The translations under genes were made by a program, and so were the position numbers. 64,000 bases of DNA from Symbioplanes lichenis (GTDB taxonomy: Bacteria > Actinomycetota > Actinomycetes > Mycobacteriales > Micromonosporaceae), in contig NZ_JAUZQD010000008.1 in assembly GCF_030709675.1 (NCBI RefSeq), positions 355,397 through 419,396 of the forward strand, read 5' to 3'. Below, one piece after another: positions 37,080 to 45,226 of this stretch; the first letter of the stretch is position 1, and each line of letters starts with the position of its first letter. The notes under the pieces were generated by a model. It made no database searches, was not told where the DNA came from, and saw nothing but the letters and a program-made list of their open reading frames with translations.

Positions 37080-37390
37080 GCCCGCCGCGCTCGGGCACCG
37101 GCAGTCGCGCTGGGCACCGGCCGTCGCTTTCGAGTGCCGACCGCGCTCGGGCGTGCACCGCCGCGCTCGAGCGCCGGCTGCCGCGCTCGGGCTCCGGCCG
37201 TCGCGCTTGAGCGCCGTCCGCCGGGTTCGTGCGCTGTCCGCCGGGTTCGTGCACCGGCCGCCGTGCTCGGGCGCGCAACGCCCGTGCTCGGGCGCGCAAC
37301 GCCCGTGCTCGGGCGCGCAACGCCCGTGCTCGGGCGCGCAACGCCGTGCTCGGGCGCGCAACGCCGCACTCGGGCGCCCGCTGCCGCGCG
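37080..37390. repeat. 21-bp minisatellite after the MMPL gene
   Basis: GTGCTCGGGCGCGCAACGCCC recurs at 37263, 37284, 37305, 37326 and 37346 (spacing 21, 21, 21, 20), with decayed relatives (cgctcgggc..) back to about 37080 and forward to 37390. The whole gap 37067-37589 (523 bp) contains no supported gene. Confidence 0.9.
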
Positions 37391-37589
37391 CGGGCACCGG
37401 CTGCTACGCCTGACCATGGGCTGCCGGGCTCGCCCACCGGTTGCCCGCCCGACCACGGAGGAAGACCGGTTGGCCTGCACGGCTACGGAGGAAGGACGAA
37501 ACCGTGCAGAAGATCAGCTCGCCGGCGCCGAGGCGTGTCGAGGGTGGGACGGTCGCGTGGCGCAGGGCGGTTGGTCGGCGGGGTGGAGG

Positions 37590-38204
37590 TCAGGGGGTGA
37601 AGAGGGCGTTGAGGCGGTAGGTGATGACGTCGACGGCTTCTTCGGGGGTTCGGGCGCCGACCAGGACCATGGAGGAGAGGCCGGCGGCCAGGGCTCCGAG
37701 GGTGCGGGCTTCCTGGGTGGGGTCGGCGGTCGGGGGGATGTGGCCGGTTTGCTGGGCGCTTCGGATCTGGGTGGTGAGGACCTTCTCCATCGAGTCCTGG
37801 GGGAGGGGGTCCGGTCCTGCCGCGGCGGCGGAGGCGAGGGACGGGTCGGCCAGGGCAGCGGAATAGTAGGCGCCGTGGACGCGGGCCATCATGAGGCTTT
37901 CGTCGTCGGTGGGGAGGGCTTCGATCAGGCAGATCCGCATGATGTCGCGGGGGCCGGGCGGGCGGCCCAGTTCGCGGAGGCGGGTTCGCATGCGGTCGGC
38001 CATGGCTCGGGTCAGGTAGTGGAGGGCGTCGGCGAGGAGGCGGTCCTTGGTGGCGAAGTAGTACTGGACGAGGCGGACCGAGACGCCGGCTTCGGTGGCT
38101 ACCTCGCGCAGGGTGGCCGCCTGGAGGCCGCGGGTTGCCGCGATGCGCCAGACGGCTTCGGCGATCTGCCTTCGCCGCACCTCGTGATCGACCCGCTTCG
38201 GCAC
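37590..38204 (-). CDS. TetR-family transcriptional regulator
   Basis: 204 residues from GTG 38204 (MPKRVDHEVRRRQIAEAV), the usual TetR start, although no strong ribosome site is visible and a start at 38246 is possible. HTH: LQAATLREVATEAGVS and VRLVQYYFATKD. C-terminal part resembles the BetI-like/TetR_C_6 group. It precedes no obvious target except the PIG-L deacetylase on the same strand just upstream; regulated genes unknown. Confidence 0.85.
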   Translation of the reverse strand: MPKRVDHEVRRRQIAEAVWRIAATRGLQAATLREVATEAGVSVRLVQYYFATKDRLLADALHYLTRAMADRMRTRLRELGRPPGPRDIMRICLIEALPTDDESLMMARVHGAYYSAALADPSLASAAAAGPDPLPQDSMEKVLTTQIRSAQQTGHIPPTADPTQEARTLGALAAGLSSMVLVGARTPEEAVDVITYRLNALFTP

Positions 38205-38282
38205 GCCCTCACTGTGGCACAGGGGCCGCGGCCGGCCGTGCGGCACCCGCGATCGGTTGACCGTCGATGCCGCCGGCGCACC

Positions 38283-38345
38283 GGGTTCAGGACGGGCGGG
38301 GCGGCGTGTCGGGTTCAGGACGGGCGGGGCGGCGTGTCGGGTTCA
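38283..38345. repeat. 28-bp perfect tandem repeat that includes the PIG-L gene stop codon
   Basis: The unit starting GGGTTCAGGACGGGCGG is present at 38283-38310 and 38311-38338 without a mismatch; the third copy starts at 38339 and diverges after 17 bases into the coding sequence. TCA in each unit is the complement of the stop codon, so the gene's end has been copied outward twice. Confidence 0.95.
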
Positions 38346-39167
38346 GGACGGGCGGAGGCCGGCGAAGAGGTCGTCCTCCGGGAGCGGGGCGCCGGTGGTG
38401 TCGTGGACGCGGACGTAGGTTTCGGTGCGCATCAGCTTGGCGAAGCCCTCCTTGCCCAGGTTGAGGAAGAAGGCGCTGTCGCCCTGGCTGGCGTGGGCGG
38501 CGAGGGCGTCGTACTGCTGGTCGGTGAACTCGCTCGTGTCCAGCCAGGTGGTGATCTGGTCGTCGGGCAGGCCCTCGGGCGGCGTCTCGGTCTGGTCGGC
38601 GGGCTCCTCCCAGGTGATGCCGAGCTCTTGCAGCCGCTCCTGGAAGTTTTGCACCCACGACTCGGGCACGACGCTCCAGTAGACCTTGGCCGGGCCTCCG
38701 GCCAGGGCGACCGCGGCCATCGTGACGCGGTGGGCCTGGATGTGGTCGGGGTGGCCGTAGCCGCCGTTCTCGTCGTAGGTGACCACGACGTCGGGGCTGT
38801 GGCGGCGGATCAGCTCGGCCAGGCGCTGGGCGGCCTCGTCGACCGGGGTGGTCCAGAAGGCGCCGGGCGCCTCGTTGGCCGGCCAGCCCATCATGCCGGA
38901 GTCGTGATAGCCCAGCGTCTCCAGATGGGTGACGCCGAGGGTCGCGCAGCTGGCCTCCAGCTCGCGGCGGCGGGTGGCCACGACGGCCTCGGGGTCGTGA
39001 CCCGGGTCGCCGGGCTTGACGCCGTCCGGCCCGTCGCCGCAGCGGCCGTCGGTGCAGGTCACGACGATGGTGGTGAGCCCCTCGGCCGCGTACCGGGCGA
39101 GGGCCCCGCCTGTGCTGGTCACCTCGTCGTCGGGGTGTGCGTGCACCGCCATCAGTGTGAGAGTCAT
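38343..39167 (-). CDS. PIG-L family deacetylase (LmbE/Mca/MshB-like)
   Basis: 274-residue zinc-dependent N-deacetylase or amidase. Metal motif AHPDDE at residues 10-15 and HPDHIQAHR near residue 135 supply the zinc ligands. The family includes the mycothiol enzymes MshB and Mca; sequence between motifs differs from both, so the substrate (probably an N-acyl glucosaminide) is left open. The 26-bp gap to the divergent hydrolase gene suggests a shared promoter region. Confidence 0.83.
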   Translation of the reverse strand: MTLTLMAVHAHPDDEVTSTGGALARYAAEGLTTIVVTCTDGRCGDGPDGVKPGDPGHDPEAVVATRRRELEASCATLGVTHLETLGYHDSGMMGWPANEAPGAFWTTPVDEAAQRLAELIRRHSPDVVVTYDENGGYGHPDHIQAHRVTMAAVALAGGPAKVYWSVVPESWVQNFQERLQELGITWEEPADQTETPPEGLPDDQITTWLDTSEFTDQQYDALAAHASQGDSAFFLNLGKEGFAKLMRTETYVRVHDTTGAPLPEDDLFAGLRPS

Positions 39168-39193
39168 GGTGTCACCTTAGAGAAGGGATCATG

Positions 39194-39961
39194 ATGACGA
39201 CTGTGGGCAGCGGACCGTTGCGGGTCCTGGCGCTGCACGGGTGGTTCGGCTCCGCGCGCGGCTGGGGTCATCTGCCGGACCTGATCGACCGCGAGCGGCA
39301 GACGTGGGTCTTTCCCGACTTCCGGGGGTACGGGCAACGCCGGGACGTGGCCGGCGAGCACACCGTGGCCGAGATGGCCGCCGACGCGCTCGCGGTCGCG
39401 GACGAGCGGGGCTGGGACCGTTTCGCGGTCGTCGGGCACTCGATGGGCGGCAGCGCGGCGCAGCACCTGCTCGCCGACGCGCCCGGCCGGGTCACGCACC
39501 TGATCGGCATCAGCCCGGTGCCCGCGAGCGGCGTGCCCTTCGACGAGCAGGGCTGGGCGCTCTTCTCCGGGGCAGCCGGCAGTGCCGAGCACCGGCGCAC
39601 CATCGTGGACCTCGTCACCGGCAACCGGCTCGCGCCACGGTGGGTCGATGCGCTCGTACGGGAGAATTTGGCTTCTTCCGACGCCGCGGCCTTCGGTGCG
39701 TACCTGGAATCGTGGGCCCGCACCGATTTCGCCGCCCGCGTCGCCGGCAGTCCCGTTCCCGCCCTCGCGATCGTCGGCGCGCACGATCCGGCGATCAGTG
39801 CGGCGGTGATGGAGGCGACGTGGCTGCCCGCCTATCCGAACGGGCGGCTCGAGGTGCTGGCCGAGGCGGGCCACTACGCCATGGACGAGACCCCGGTGCG
39901 CCTGATCACGCTCATCGACGAGTTCCTGTCCGCCAGAGAGCAGCATGGAGCGTCCACCTGA
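39194..39961 (+). CDS. Alpha/beta hydrolase
   Basis: 255 residues. Oxyanion-loop HGWFGS near residue 15, nucleophile elbow VGHSMGGSA, acid in VGAHDPAI, and His in EAGHYAMDE complete a catalytic triad. Two adjacent ATGs exist (39191, 39194); the second has better spacing to GAAGGG. Substrate unknown. Its last 17 bp overlap the start of the next gene. Confidence 0.87.
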   Translation: MTTVGSGPLRVLALHGWFGSARGWGHLPDLIDRERQTWVFPDFRGYGQRRDVAGEHTVAEMAADALAVADERGWDRFAVVGHSMGGSAAQHLLADAPGRVTHLIGISPVPASGVPFDEQGWALFSGAAGSAEHRRTIVDLVTGNRLAPRWVDALVRENLASSDAAAFGAYLESWARTDFAARVAGSPVPALAIVGAHDPAISAAVMEATWLPAYPNGRLEVLAEAGHYAMDETPVRLITLIDEFLSAREQHGAST

Positions 39962-40325
39962 GAAAGGCACGGATCGTCAGCCGGAGACGGGCGGAGAGCG
40001 CCCGCCGGGGAGGAACGGGAATCGTCTGCCGGGCACGGACGGGGAGCGTGGTGATCATGCTGCGGTCGCCACCGCCGCGGCTTCGGCGTATTTTCGGCAG
40101 GCCCTCTACGGCACGACCGAGCCCGCGGCCGACCGGCGCGTCGTCGACCTGCTCGGGGCGCTGGGCCGGTCCGACCCGCGTACGTGGGCCGCGCTCACGG
40201 TGCTGCGCGCCAACCCCACCGACCCGGTGGCGACCGCGGCCCTCGAGCAGCGGATCGCCGAGGTGGCCCGGCGCGATCAGGTGTTCCGGGACGCGCTGGC
40301 GCGCACCCTCCACGGTGAGTGGTGA
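39945..40325 (+). CDS. Conserved-looking protein of unknown function
   Basis: 126 residues. The first 40 are Arg/Gly/Pro-rich and poorly ordered. The rest is a helical domain (AASAYFRQALYGTTEPAADR; VVDLLGALGRSDPRTWAALT) with no recognised family. It overlaps the hydrolase gene by 17 bp, so it is co-translated with it. It converges on the NUDIX gene with only two bases between stops. Confidence 0.55.
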   Translation: MERPPEKGTDRQPETGGERPPGRNGNRLPGTDGERGDHAAVATAAASAYFRQALYGTTEPAADRRVVDLLGALGRSDPRTWAALTVLRANPTDPVATAALEQRIAEVARRDQVFRDALARTLHGEW

Positions 40326-40327
40326 GC

Positions 40328-40828
40328 TCAGAAGCCCGCGGCGATCTGCTCGAACCAGCGGTTCGCGGCGCGGGTGTGCAGCTCGAAGCCCAAAGGCTCC
40401 GGGCGCGTCAGCACCTCGCGCCCCCGGGTCTCGTCGTCCGCGTGCTCGGGGAGGTCGGCGACGGACGCCAGGGCCGGCAGCAGACCGAAGATGAGCAGCG
40501 TGCCGTCGGGCGCACTGACGGCGTCGAACAGGCGGACGTCGGCGGGATCCGCGCGTACGCCGGTCTCCTCGGCCAGCTCCCGCGCGACCGACTCCTCCCA
40601 GGTCTCGCCGGTCTCCATGAAGCCGCCGGGCAGCGCGAGCCGATCGGCGGCGGGCGGGACCGCGCGCCGGATCACGAGCAGGCCCGCGCCGACCGGCTGC
40701 AGGGCGACCGCGACCGGCTTCGGGTTGAGATAGCTGGTCTCGCCGCACGCGGCGCAGCGGCGCGGCCAGGGCTGACCGGGGGTGAAGCGCGCACCGCAGA
40801 ACGTGCAGTGCGCGTAGCGGTCAGGCAT
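40328..40828 (-). CDS. NUDIX hydrolase with N-terminal zinc ribbon
   Basis: 166 residues. A zinc ribbon CTFCGARF...CAAC leads into the NUDIX fold; the NUDIX box GFMETGETWEESVAREL followed by AEETGV is complete. This arrangement resembles NADH pyrophosphatase-like NUDIX enzymes; the real substrate is unknown. The ATG overlaps the preceding gene's stop by 8 bp. Confidence 0.87.
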   Translation of the reverse strand: MPDRYAHCTFCGARFTPGQPWPRRCAACGETSYLNPKPVAVALQPVGAGLLVIRRAVPPAADRLALPGGFMETGETWEESVARELAEETGVRADPADVRLFDAVSAPDGTLLIFGLLPALASVADLPEHADDETRGREVLTRPEPLGFELHTRAANRWFEQIAAGF

Positions 40829-41603
40829 GCAGCGGCGAGTTGCAGGCGGCGACGAGGGCCTGGCGGCAGGCACTCATCAGCGGGCGCAGGGCGGCGTCGC
40901 GCTGCTGGGCCTCGTAGTTGTTGACCGCGCCGCCCGGGGCGTTGTGCTCGGCGAGGGCGAGGACCTGGTCGAGGATGCTGGCCCGGGCGAACAGCCGCCG
41001 CGAGCGCGGGTCGAAGCCGGGCGGCAGGGTCGCCGTGCTCTCCGGGCGGCGCAGGGCCTGCAGGGCGCCGGCCAGCTCCGGGCGCCACTGGGCGATGTCG
41101 AGGCGGGCCAGCTGGGTCGTCGCCTCGGCCAGCACGCGGGTCAGCTCGGCCTCGGCCTCCGCCGAGCCCATCTGGAACACCGGCTTGTAGTCGGCGACGG
41201 GATGGAAGCGCCACAACACCGTCTCGAACGTCACACCGGAGCCCGACGTGTGGGTGCGTACCTCGGGAACCACCCCGTAGTCCGGGGTCATCACCGCCTC
41301 GCCCGCCAGCATCGCGGCGCCGGTCAGCTCGCCGGGGCCGGGCAGGCCGCGCGGGTCGCCGGGCACGGGCAGCACCAGGCGGATGTCGTCGGGGTGCAGC
41401 TTGGCCAGCGTCGGCAGGGCCTGGGTCAGGGACACGTCGGTCCACGTGCCCGGGGCGTCGGTGACGAGGTGTTCCTCGTCACCGGCGATCTCGTCGGCCA
41501 GCTCGTCGAAGGGCACGAGACCGGCGCGCCAGGCGCGTACCCAAGCGACGAACCGGGTCGACCGGCGCGCCGTCAGCGTCGCCGCATCTGCTGCGGGGGA
41601 CAT
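40821..41603 (-). CDS. Hypothetical protein, unknown family
   Basis: 260 residues from ATG 41603, or 267 from ATG 41624; neither has a strong ribosome site. It starts MSPAADAATLTARRSTRFVA and continues with a mostly alpha/beta soluble sequence (ADEIAGDEEHLVTD; DDIRLVLPVPGDPRG; PDYGVVPEVR). I know similar actinobacterial proteins only as conserved hypotheticals. Overlap with the NUDIX gene suggests joint expression. It diverges from the DUF3097 gene. Confidence 0.65.
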   Translation of the reverse strand: MSPAADAATLTARRSTRFVAWVRAWRAGLVPFDELADEIAGDEEHLVTDAPGTWTDVSLTQALPTLAKLHPDDIRLVLPVPGDPRGLPGPGELTGAAMLAGEAVMTPDYGVVPEVRTHTSGSGVTFETVLWRFHPVADYKPVFQMGSAEAEAELTRVLAEATTQLARLDIAQWRPELAGALQALRRPESTATLPPGFDPRSRRLFARASILDQVLALAEHNAPGGAVNNYEAQQRDAALRPLMSACRQALVAACNSPLHA

Positions 41604-41684
41604 GCAGGCAAGGGTACGTGCCATCGCGCGAACTTGTCTCGGCCGGAGCGTCGGACCGGCGTGTCCGGGCGTACGGGAGTTACG

Positions 41685-42500
41685 GTGCGTTTCATGTATG
41701 GGGAGGACGTGCTCTCGGGCAACTGGCGGCGCCGCAAGGTCATACCCGAGGTGGACGCCGAGCCCGGCCTGGTCGTCGAGGACGCCGGCGCCGGCTTCTG
41801 CGGGGCGGTGGTCGGCTTCGAGTACGGCGCCGTGGTCCTCGAGGACCGGCACGGCAAGCGCCGCAACTTCCCCCTGGAGCCGGCCGGCTTCCTCCTCGAG
41901 GGACAGCTGGTCACGCTCCGCCGCCCGGCCGCCGCCCCGGCCGCTCCGCGACAGCAGCGCACGGCCTCCGGCTCGGTGGCGGTCGCCGGCGTCAAGGCGC
42001 AGGTCGCCAAGGCCAGCCGCATCTGGGTCGAGGGCATCCACGACGCCGCCCTGGTCGAACGCATCTGGGGCGACGACCTGCGCATCGAGGGCGTCGTCGT
42101 CGAACCCCTCGACGGCATCGACGACCTCGCCGGCGCCGTCCGTGATTTCCGTCCCAGCCGCGGGCGCCGCGTCGGCGTCCTCGTCGATCACCTCGTCCCG
42201 GGCTCGAAGGAGAGCCGCATCGTCGCGGCGGTCACCGATCCGAACGTGCTGGTGACCGGTCATCCGTACATCGATGTCTGGCAAGCGGTGAAACCGGCGA
42301 GCGTGGGCCTGCGCGCCTGGCCCGACATCCCGCGCGGCCAGGACTGGAAGGAGGGCGTCTGCCGCGCGGTGGGCATCGCCGAGCCGTACGAGATGTGGCG
42401 CCGCATCCTCGCGAGCGTCAGCAGCTACAAGGACGTCGAGACGCCCCTGATCAACGCCATGGAACGCCTCATCGACTTCGTCACCGAGCCCGCGGAGTAG
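41685..42500 (+). CDS. DUF3097 protein (possible TOPRIM-like fold)
   Basis: 271 residues. GTG 41685 follows GGGAG at good distance; ATG 41694 is the alternative. An N-terminal ~90-residue small-barrel-like domain (EPGLVVEDAGAGFCGAVVGF) precedes a conserved core: IWVEGIHDAALVERIWGDD, EPLDGIDDL and VGVLVDHLVPGSKE. The Glu-Gly and later D-x-H/D pattern resembles TOPRIM metal-binding motifs (inference). The family is actinobacterial and uncharacterised. Confidence 0.8.
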   Translation: MRFMYGEDVLSGNWRRRKVIPEVDAEPGLVVEDAGAGFCGAVVGFEYGAVVLEDRHGKRRNFPLEPAGFLLEGQLVTLRRPAAAPAAPRQQRTASGSVAVAGVKAQVAKASRIWVEGIHDAALVERIWGDDLRIEGVVVEPLDGIDDLAGAVRDFRPSRGRRVGVLVDHLVPGSKESRIVAAVTDPNVLVTGHPYIDVWQAVKPASVGLRAWPDIPRGQDWKEGVCRAVGIAEPYEMWRRILASVSSYKDVETPLINAMERLIDFVTEPAE

Positions 42501-42565
42501 ATAATCCCCGAATGCCCGGTGCGGGCGCCCAGGGTCGCCTAGCCTCGCAGGTGGAGGTGGCCGTC

Positions 42566-42979
42566 TTGCCGTACTCGCCGCATTCCGGGCAGCCCGTCGT
42601 CCTGATCGTCGAGGACGACGAGGACGTGCGTGACCTCGTGGCGCATTCGCTGGGCCGGCGCGGCTTCGAGGTGCTCGCCGCCGCGGACAACAGTGGGGCC
42701 GAGGCCATCTGCCGGGAGCGGGCCGGCCGGATCGACATCCTCATCGCCGACCTGTCGCTGCCCGGCGAGGTGCCCGGCGAGCTGGCGCGCTGGGTGGCGT
42801 CGATCTATCCGAGCATCAAGATCGTGTACCTCAGCGGCATCCCGCGGCACGTCGCGCTGAGTTCCGGGCTCGTGCAGGCCACGGCGCCCTATCTGGAGAA
42901 GCCGGTCAATCCGGAGGTGCTGGCCGGCACGCTCACGAGCCTGCTGCCGCGGGCCAAGGTCGCGTCGGACGACTGGTGA
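42566..42979 (+). CDS. Stand-alone receiver-domain protein
   Basis: 137 residues from TTG 42566, which has GGAGG 8 bases upstream; an ATG at 42512 is the alternative. Single CheY-like receiver: acidic pair in VEDDEDV, phospho-acceptor Asp in LIADLSLPG, Ser in YLSGIP and Lys in YLEKPVNP. No output domain. It overlaps the HPt gene (GTGA), so the two probably form a phosphotransfer pair without a kinase in this window. Confidence 0.85.
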   Translation: MPYSPHSGQPVVLIVEDDEDVRDLVAHSLGRRGFEVLAAADNSGAEAICRERAGRIDILIADLSLPGEVPGELARWVASIYPSIKIVYLSGIPRHVALSSGLVQATAPYLEKPVNPEVLAGTLTSLLPRAKVASDDW

Positions 42980-43362
42980 CGTCCGGTCACGAGCGAGGCA
43001 TCCGGGCCCGGCTCGACGAGATCGGCGACTGGGAGGAGCCGGGGCCCGGGCGCGCGCTGATCGTGCGGATGCTCCGCTCGTACGTGACGAAGACGCCTCC
43101 GGGCATGGACCGGCTGGATGAGCTGGCCGCCCAGGGCGACCTCGATGGCGTACGCGACCAGGCGCACGCCCTCAAGGGATCCGCGACCAACCTCGGGGTG
43201 ACCGCCCTGGCCGAGCTGTTCGCCCGCATCGAGGACGAGGCCCGCGCCGGGCGGATGGCGCCGCTGGACGGCATCCGCACCACCTACGCCGAGGTGGCGC
43301 CGGTCTGCACGAGCCTGGCCGACGAGCTCGATGTCAGGCCAGTTGATACGGATCGCGGCTGA
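42976..43362 (+). CDS. HPt domain protein
   Basis: 128 residues with a four-helix HPt fold; the phospho-His motif is AHALKGSATNLG near residue 60. It can pass phosphate to or from a receiver, most simply the coupled protein upstream. The last 29 bp overlap the 3' end of the convergent serine-hydrolase gene. Confidence 0.85.
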   Translation: MTSGHERGIRARLDEIGDWEEPGPGRALIVRMLRSYVTKTPPGMDRLDELAAQGDLDGVRDQAHALKGSATNLGVTALAELFARIEDEARAGRMAPLDGIRTTYAEVAPVCTSLADELDVRPVDTDRG

Positions 43363-44647
43363 AGACGAACGTCGCGATGTCCAGCTTGTCGACCGTGCCG
43401 TCCGGGGTGCGCAGGACGTGGAGCAGCTCGCCGGCGTTCGTGCCGGCCGTGCCGCGCCAGCGGTCCGGGGCCTCGCGGGTGAAGCGCCACGGGGACCGGG
43501 CGGAGGAGCCGACCGGCGCCATGACCAGGTCGGCGCCGGCCGGGGCGACCTCGTACTCCATGCCCATCCACCACCAGCGGCCGCACAGCTCGGTGGCTTC
43601 GCCCTGCGGGGGCGGGGCGGGCTGCCACGGCACGACGACCTCGGGCGTGGCGTCGAGGACGGCGGTGAGGGCGTCCAGGGCGACCGTGCGGATGGTGGTG
43701 CCGCGGAGGGCGTACGCGTTGGCGAAGGCGACGACCCCCACCCGGCTGGGCCGGTGCACCAGGATCTGGGCGGCGTAGCCGGGCATCGAGCCGCCGTGGC
43801 CGACGTAGATGCGCTCGCCGACCCGGTTCAGCTCCGGGCCGAGGCCGTGGCCGGCCGTCCACGTCTCGTCCTGCATGGCGATCGGGGTGCACATCTCGTC
43901 GAGCGTGGCCCGGGCGAGCACCGCGGGCGCCGGGTCGGCCAGGAAGCCCACCCACTTGGCCAGATCGGTCGCGGTGGACCACAGCTGGCCGGCGGCGGCC
44001 ATCGCGCCCGCGTCGGGGCGGGGCTCCTCGTGCAGGCGGCCGTCGAGGGCGTGGACGACATACCCCCGGGCGTACGGCTCCACGGGCAGATACGTGGTGC
44101 GTTTCATGCCCAGCGGTTCGAGGACGCGTTTGGTGACCCGCGTGGCCCACGGCTCGCCGGTCACCCGGTGGACGACGGCGCCCAGGAGGCCGTACGCCAG
44201 GTTGGAGTAGTGGTAGTCGCGCCAGGGCGGGCCGGCGATCTTGTCGGCGGTGAGGCCCGACAGCAGCTCGTCGACGGACTGGCCGGCGGTGCGCTCCCAC
44301 CACGGGCCGTCGGGCTCGCGGCGCAGGCCCGAGACGTGCCCGAGGAGCTGGCGCAGCGTGACGGCGCCGAGCGGGGTGCCGGGCAGGTGGCGGTAGAGCA
44401 GGTCGTCCAGGCTGAGGGCGCCCTCGTCGCGCAGCTGGAGGATCAGGGTGGCGGTGAGTGTCTTGGTGATCGAGCCGATCCGGTACTGGGTCTTGGGGTC
44501 CGGCGGCGGTGTCTCGCCGGCCCCGGTGAAGTGCAGCAACGAGCGGTCCTGGACCACCGCCAGGGCCAGCGAGGGGGCCCGGCCGGTGCGCTGCGCGCGG
44601 GCGGCGATCCCGGTGACGGTCCGGGCGATCTCGGGGAGCAGCGGCAC
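43334..44647 (-). CDS. Beta-lactamase-related serine hydrolase (class C/PBP4*-like)
   Basis: 437 residues. SITK (near residue 58) carries the catalytic Ser and Lys, YSN (near 147) the Tyr, and GHGGSMPGY the third motif; a ~110-residue C-terminal beta-rich domain follows (GRWWWMGMEYEV). No signal peptide, so cytosolic esterase or peptidase activity is more likely than beta-lactam resistance. GTG 44647 has GGAGG 7 bases upstream. Confidence 0.87.
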   Translation of the reverse strand: MPLLPEIARTVTGIAARAQRTGRAPSLALAVVQDRSLLHFTGAGETPPPDPKTQYRIGSITKTLTATLILQLRDEGALSLDDLLYRHLPGTPLGAVTLRQLLGHVSGLRREPDGPWWERTAGQSVDELLSGLTADKIAGPPWRDYHYSNLAYGLLGAVVHRVTGEPWATRVTKRVLEPLGMKRTTYLPVEPYARGYVVHALDGRLHEEPRPDAGAMAAAGQLWSTATDLAKWVGFLADPAPAVLARATLDEMCTPIAMQDETWTAGHGLGPELNRVGERIYVGHGGSMPGYAAQILVHRPSRVGVVAFANAYALRGTTIRTVALDALTAVLDATPEVVVPWQPAPPPQGEATELCGRWWWMGMEYEVAPAGADLVMAPVGSSARSPWRFTREAPDRWRGTAGTNAGELLHVLRTPDGTVDKLDIATFVFSRDPYQLA

Positions 44648-44764
44648 AGGTGGTCCTCCATAAGTCGGTCAATGGCCTAACTACGCGGCCGCGCGCGAAG
44701 AAACGCGAAAAAGTGGGGGCCGCGCCGGATCGTCGGAGGTGCGGGAACGTGTCAGGATCGAAGC

Positions 44765-45214
44765 ATGGAATCGGTCCTGTGGCTCGTGCTCGCGATCGCG
44801 CTGGCGATCGGCGAGGCCTTCACGGCGACCTTTCTGATCATCTTCTTCGCGGCGGGTGCGCTCGCGGCGGCCGGCGTGGCGGCGCTCGGCGGCCCGGTGC
44901 TGCTCCAGGTCATCGTCTTCGCGATCGTCTCCGGGCTCTCGGTCGGCACGTTGCGGCCGCTCATCACGCGGCACGCCAAGTCCGCGCTGGAGACGGGCGA
45001 GACACCGTTCGGCATCGAGGCGCTCGAGGGGCAGCACGCCACCGTCCTCGAGGCCGTCGGCGCCGACCACGGCCTGGTCAAGGTCGAGGGGGAGTTGTGG
45101 ACGGCACGATCGTTCGACGGCCACGAGACGTACGAGCCGGGCGAGCGCGTCCGCATCATCAAGGTCAAGGGCGCCACGGTCATCGTGTGGCGTGACGAGA
45201 CCCCGAACATATAG
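44765..45214 (+). CDS. NfeD-like membrane protein
   Basis: 149 residues. Two to three helices at the N-terminus (VLWLVLAIALAIGEAF; FLIIFFAAGALAAAGV; LQVIVFAIVSGLSVG) and a soluble OB-fold (GIEALEGQHATVLEAVG; YEPGERVRIIKVKG). NfeD proteins pair with SPFH proteins in membrane microdomains, and the SPFH gene is 12 bp downstream. Matches the two-gene order at Rv1487-Rv1488 in M. tuberculosis. Confidence 0.9.
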   Translation: MESVLWLVLAIALAIGEAFTATFLIIFFAAGALAAAGVAALGGPVLLQVIVFAIVSGLSVGTLRPLITRHAKSALETGETPFGIEALEGQHATVLEAVGADHGLVKVEGELWTARSFDGHETYEPGERVRIIKVKGATVIVWRDETPNI

Positions 45215-45226
45215 GGGGGAGCACCT

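Noticed and set aside
37134..39194. 686-codon plus-strand frame
   Set aside because: Antisense to the TetR and PIG-L genes, both with clear motifs, and its start lies in the 21-bp repeat array.
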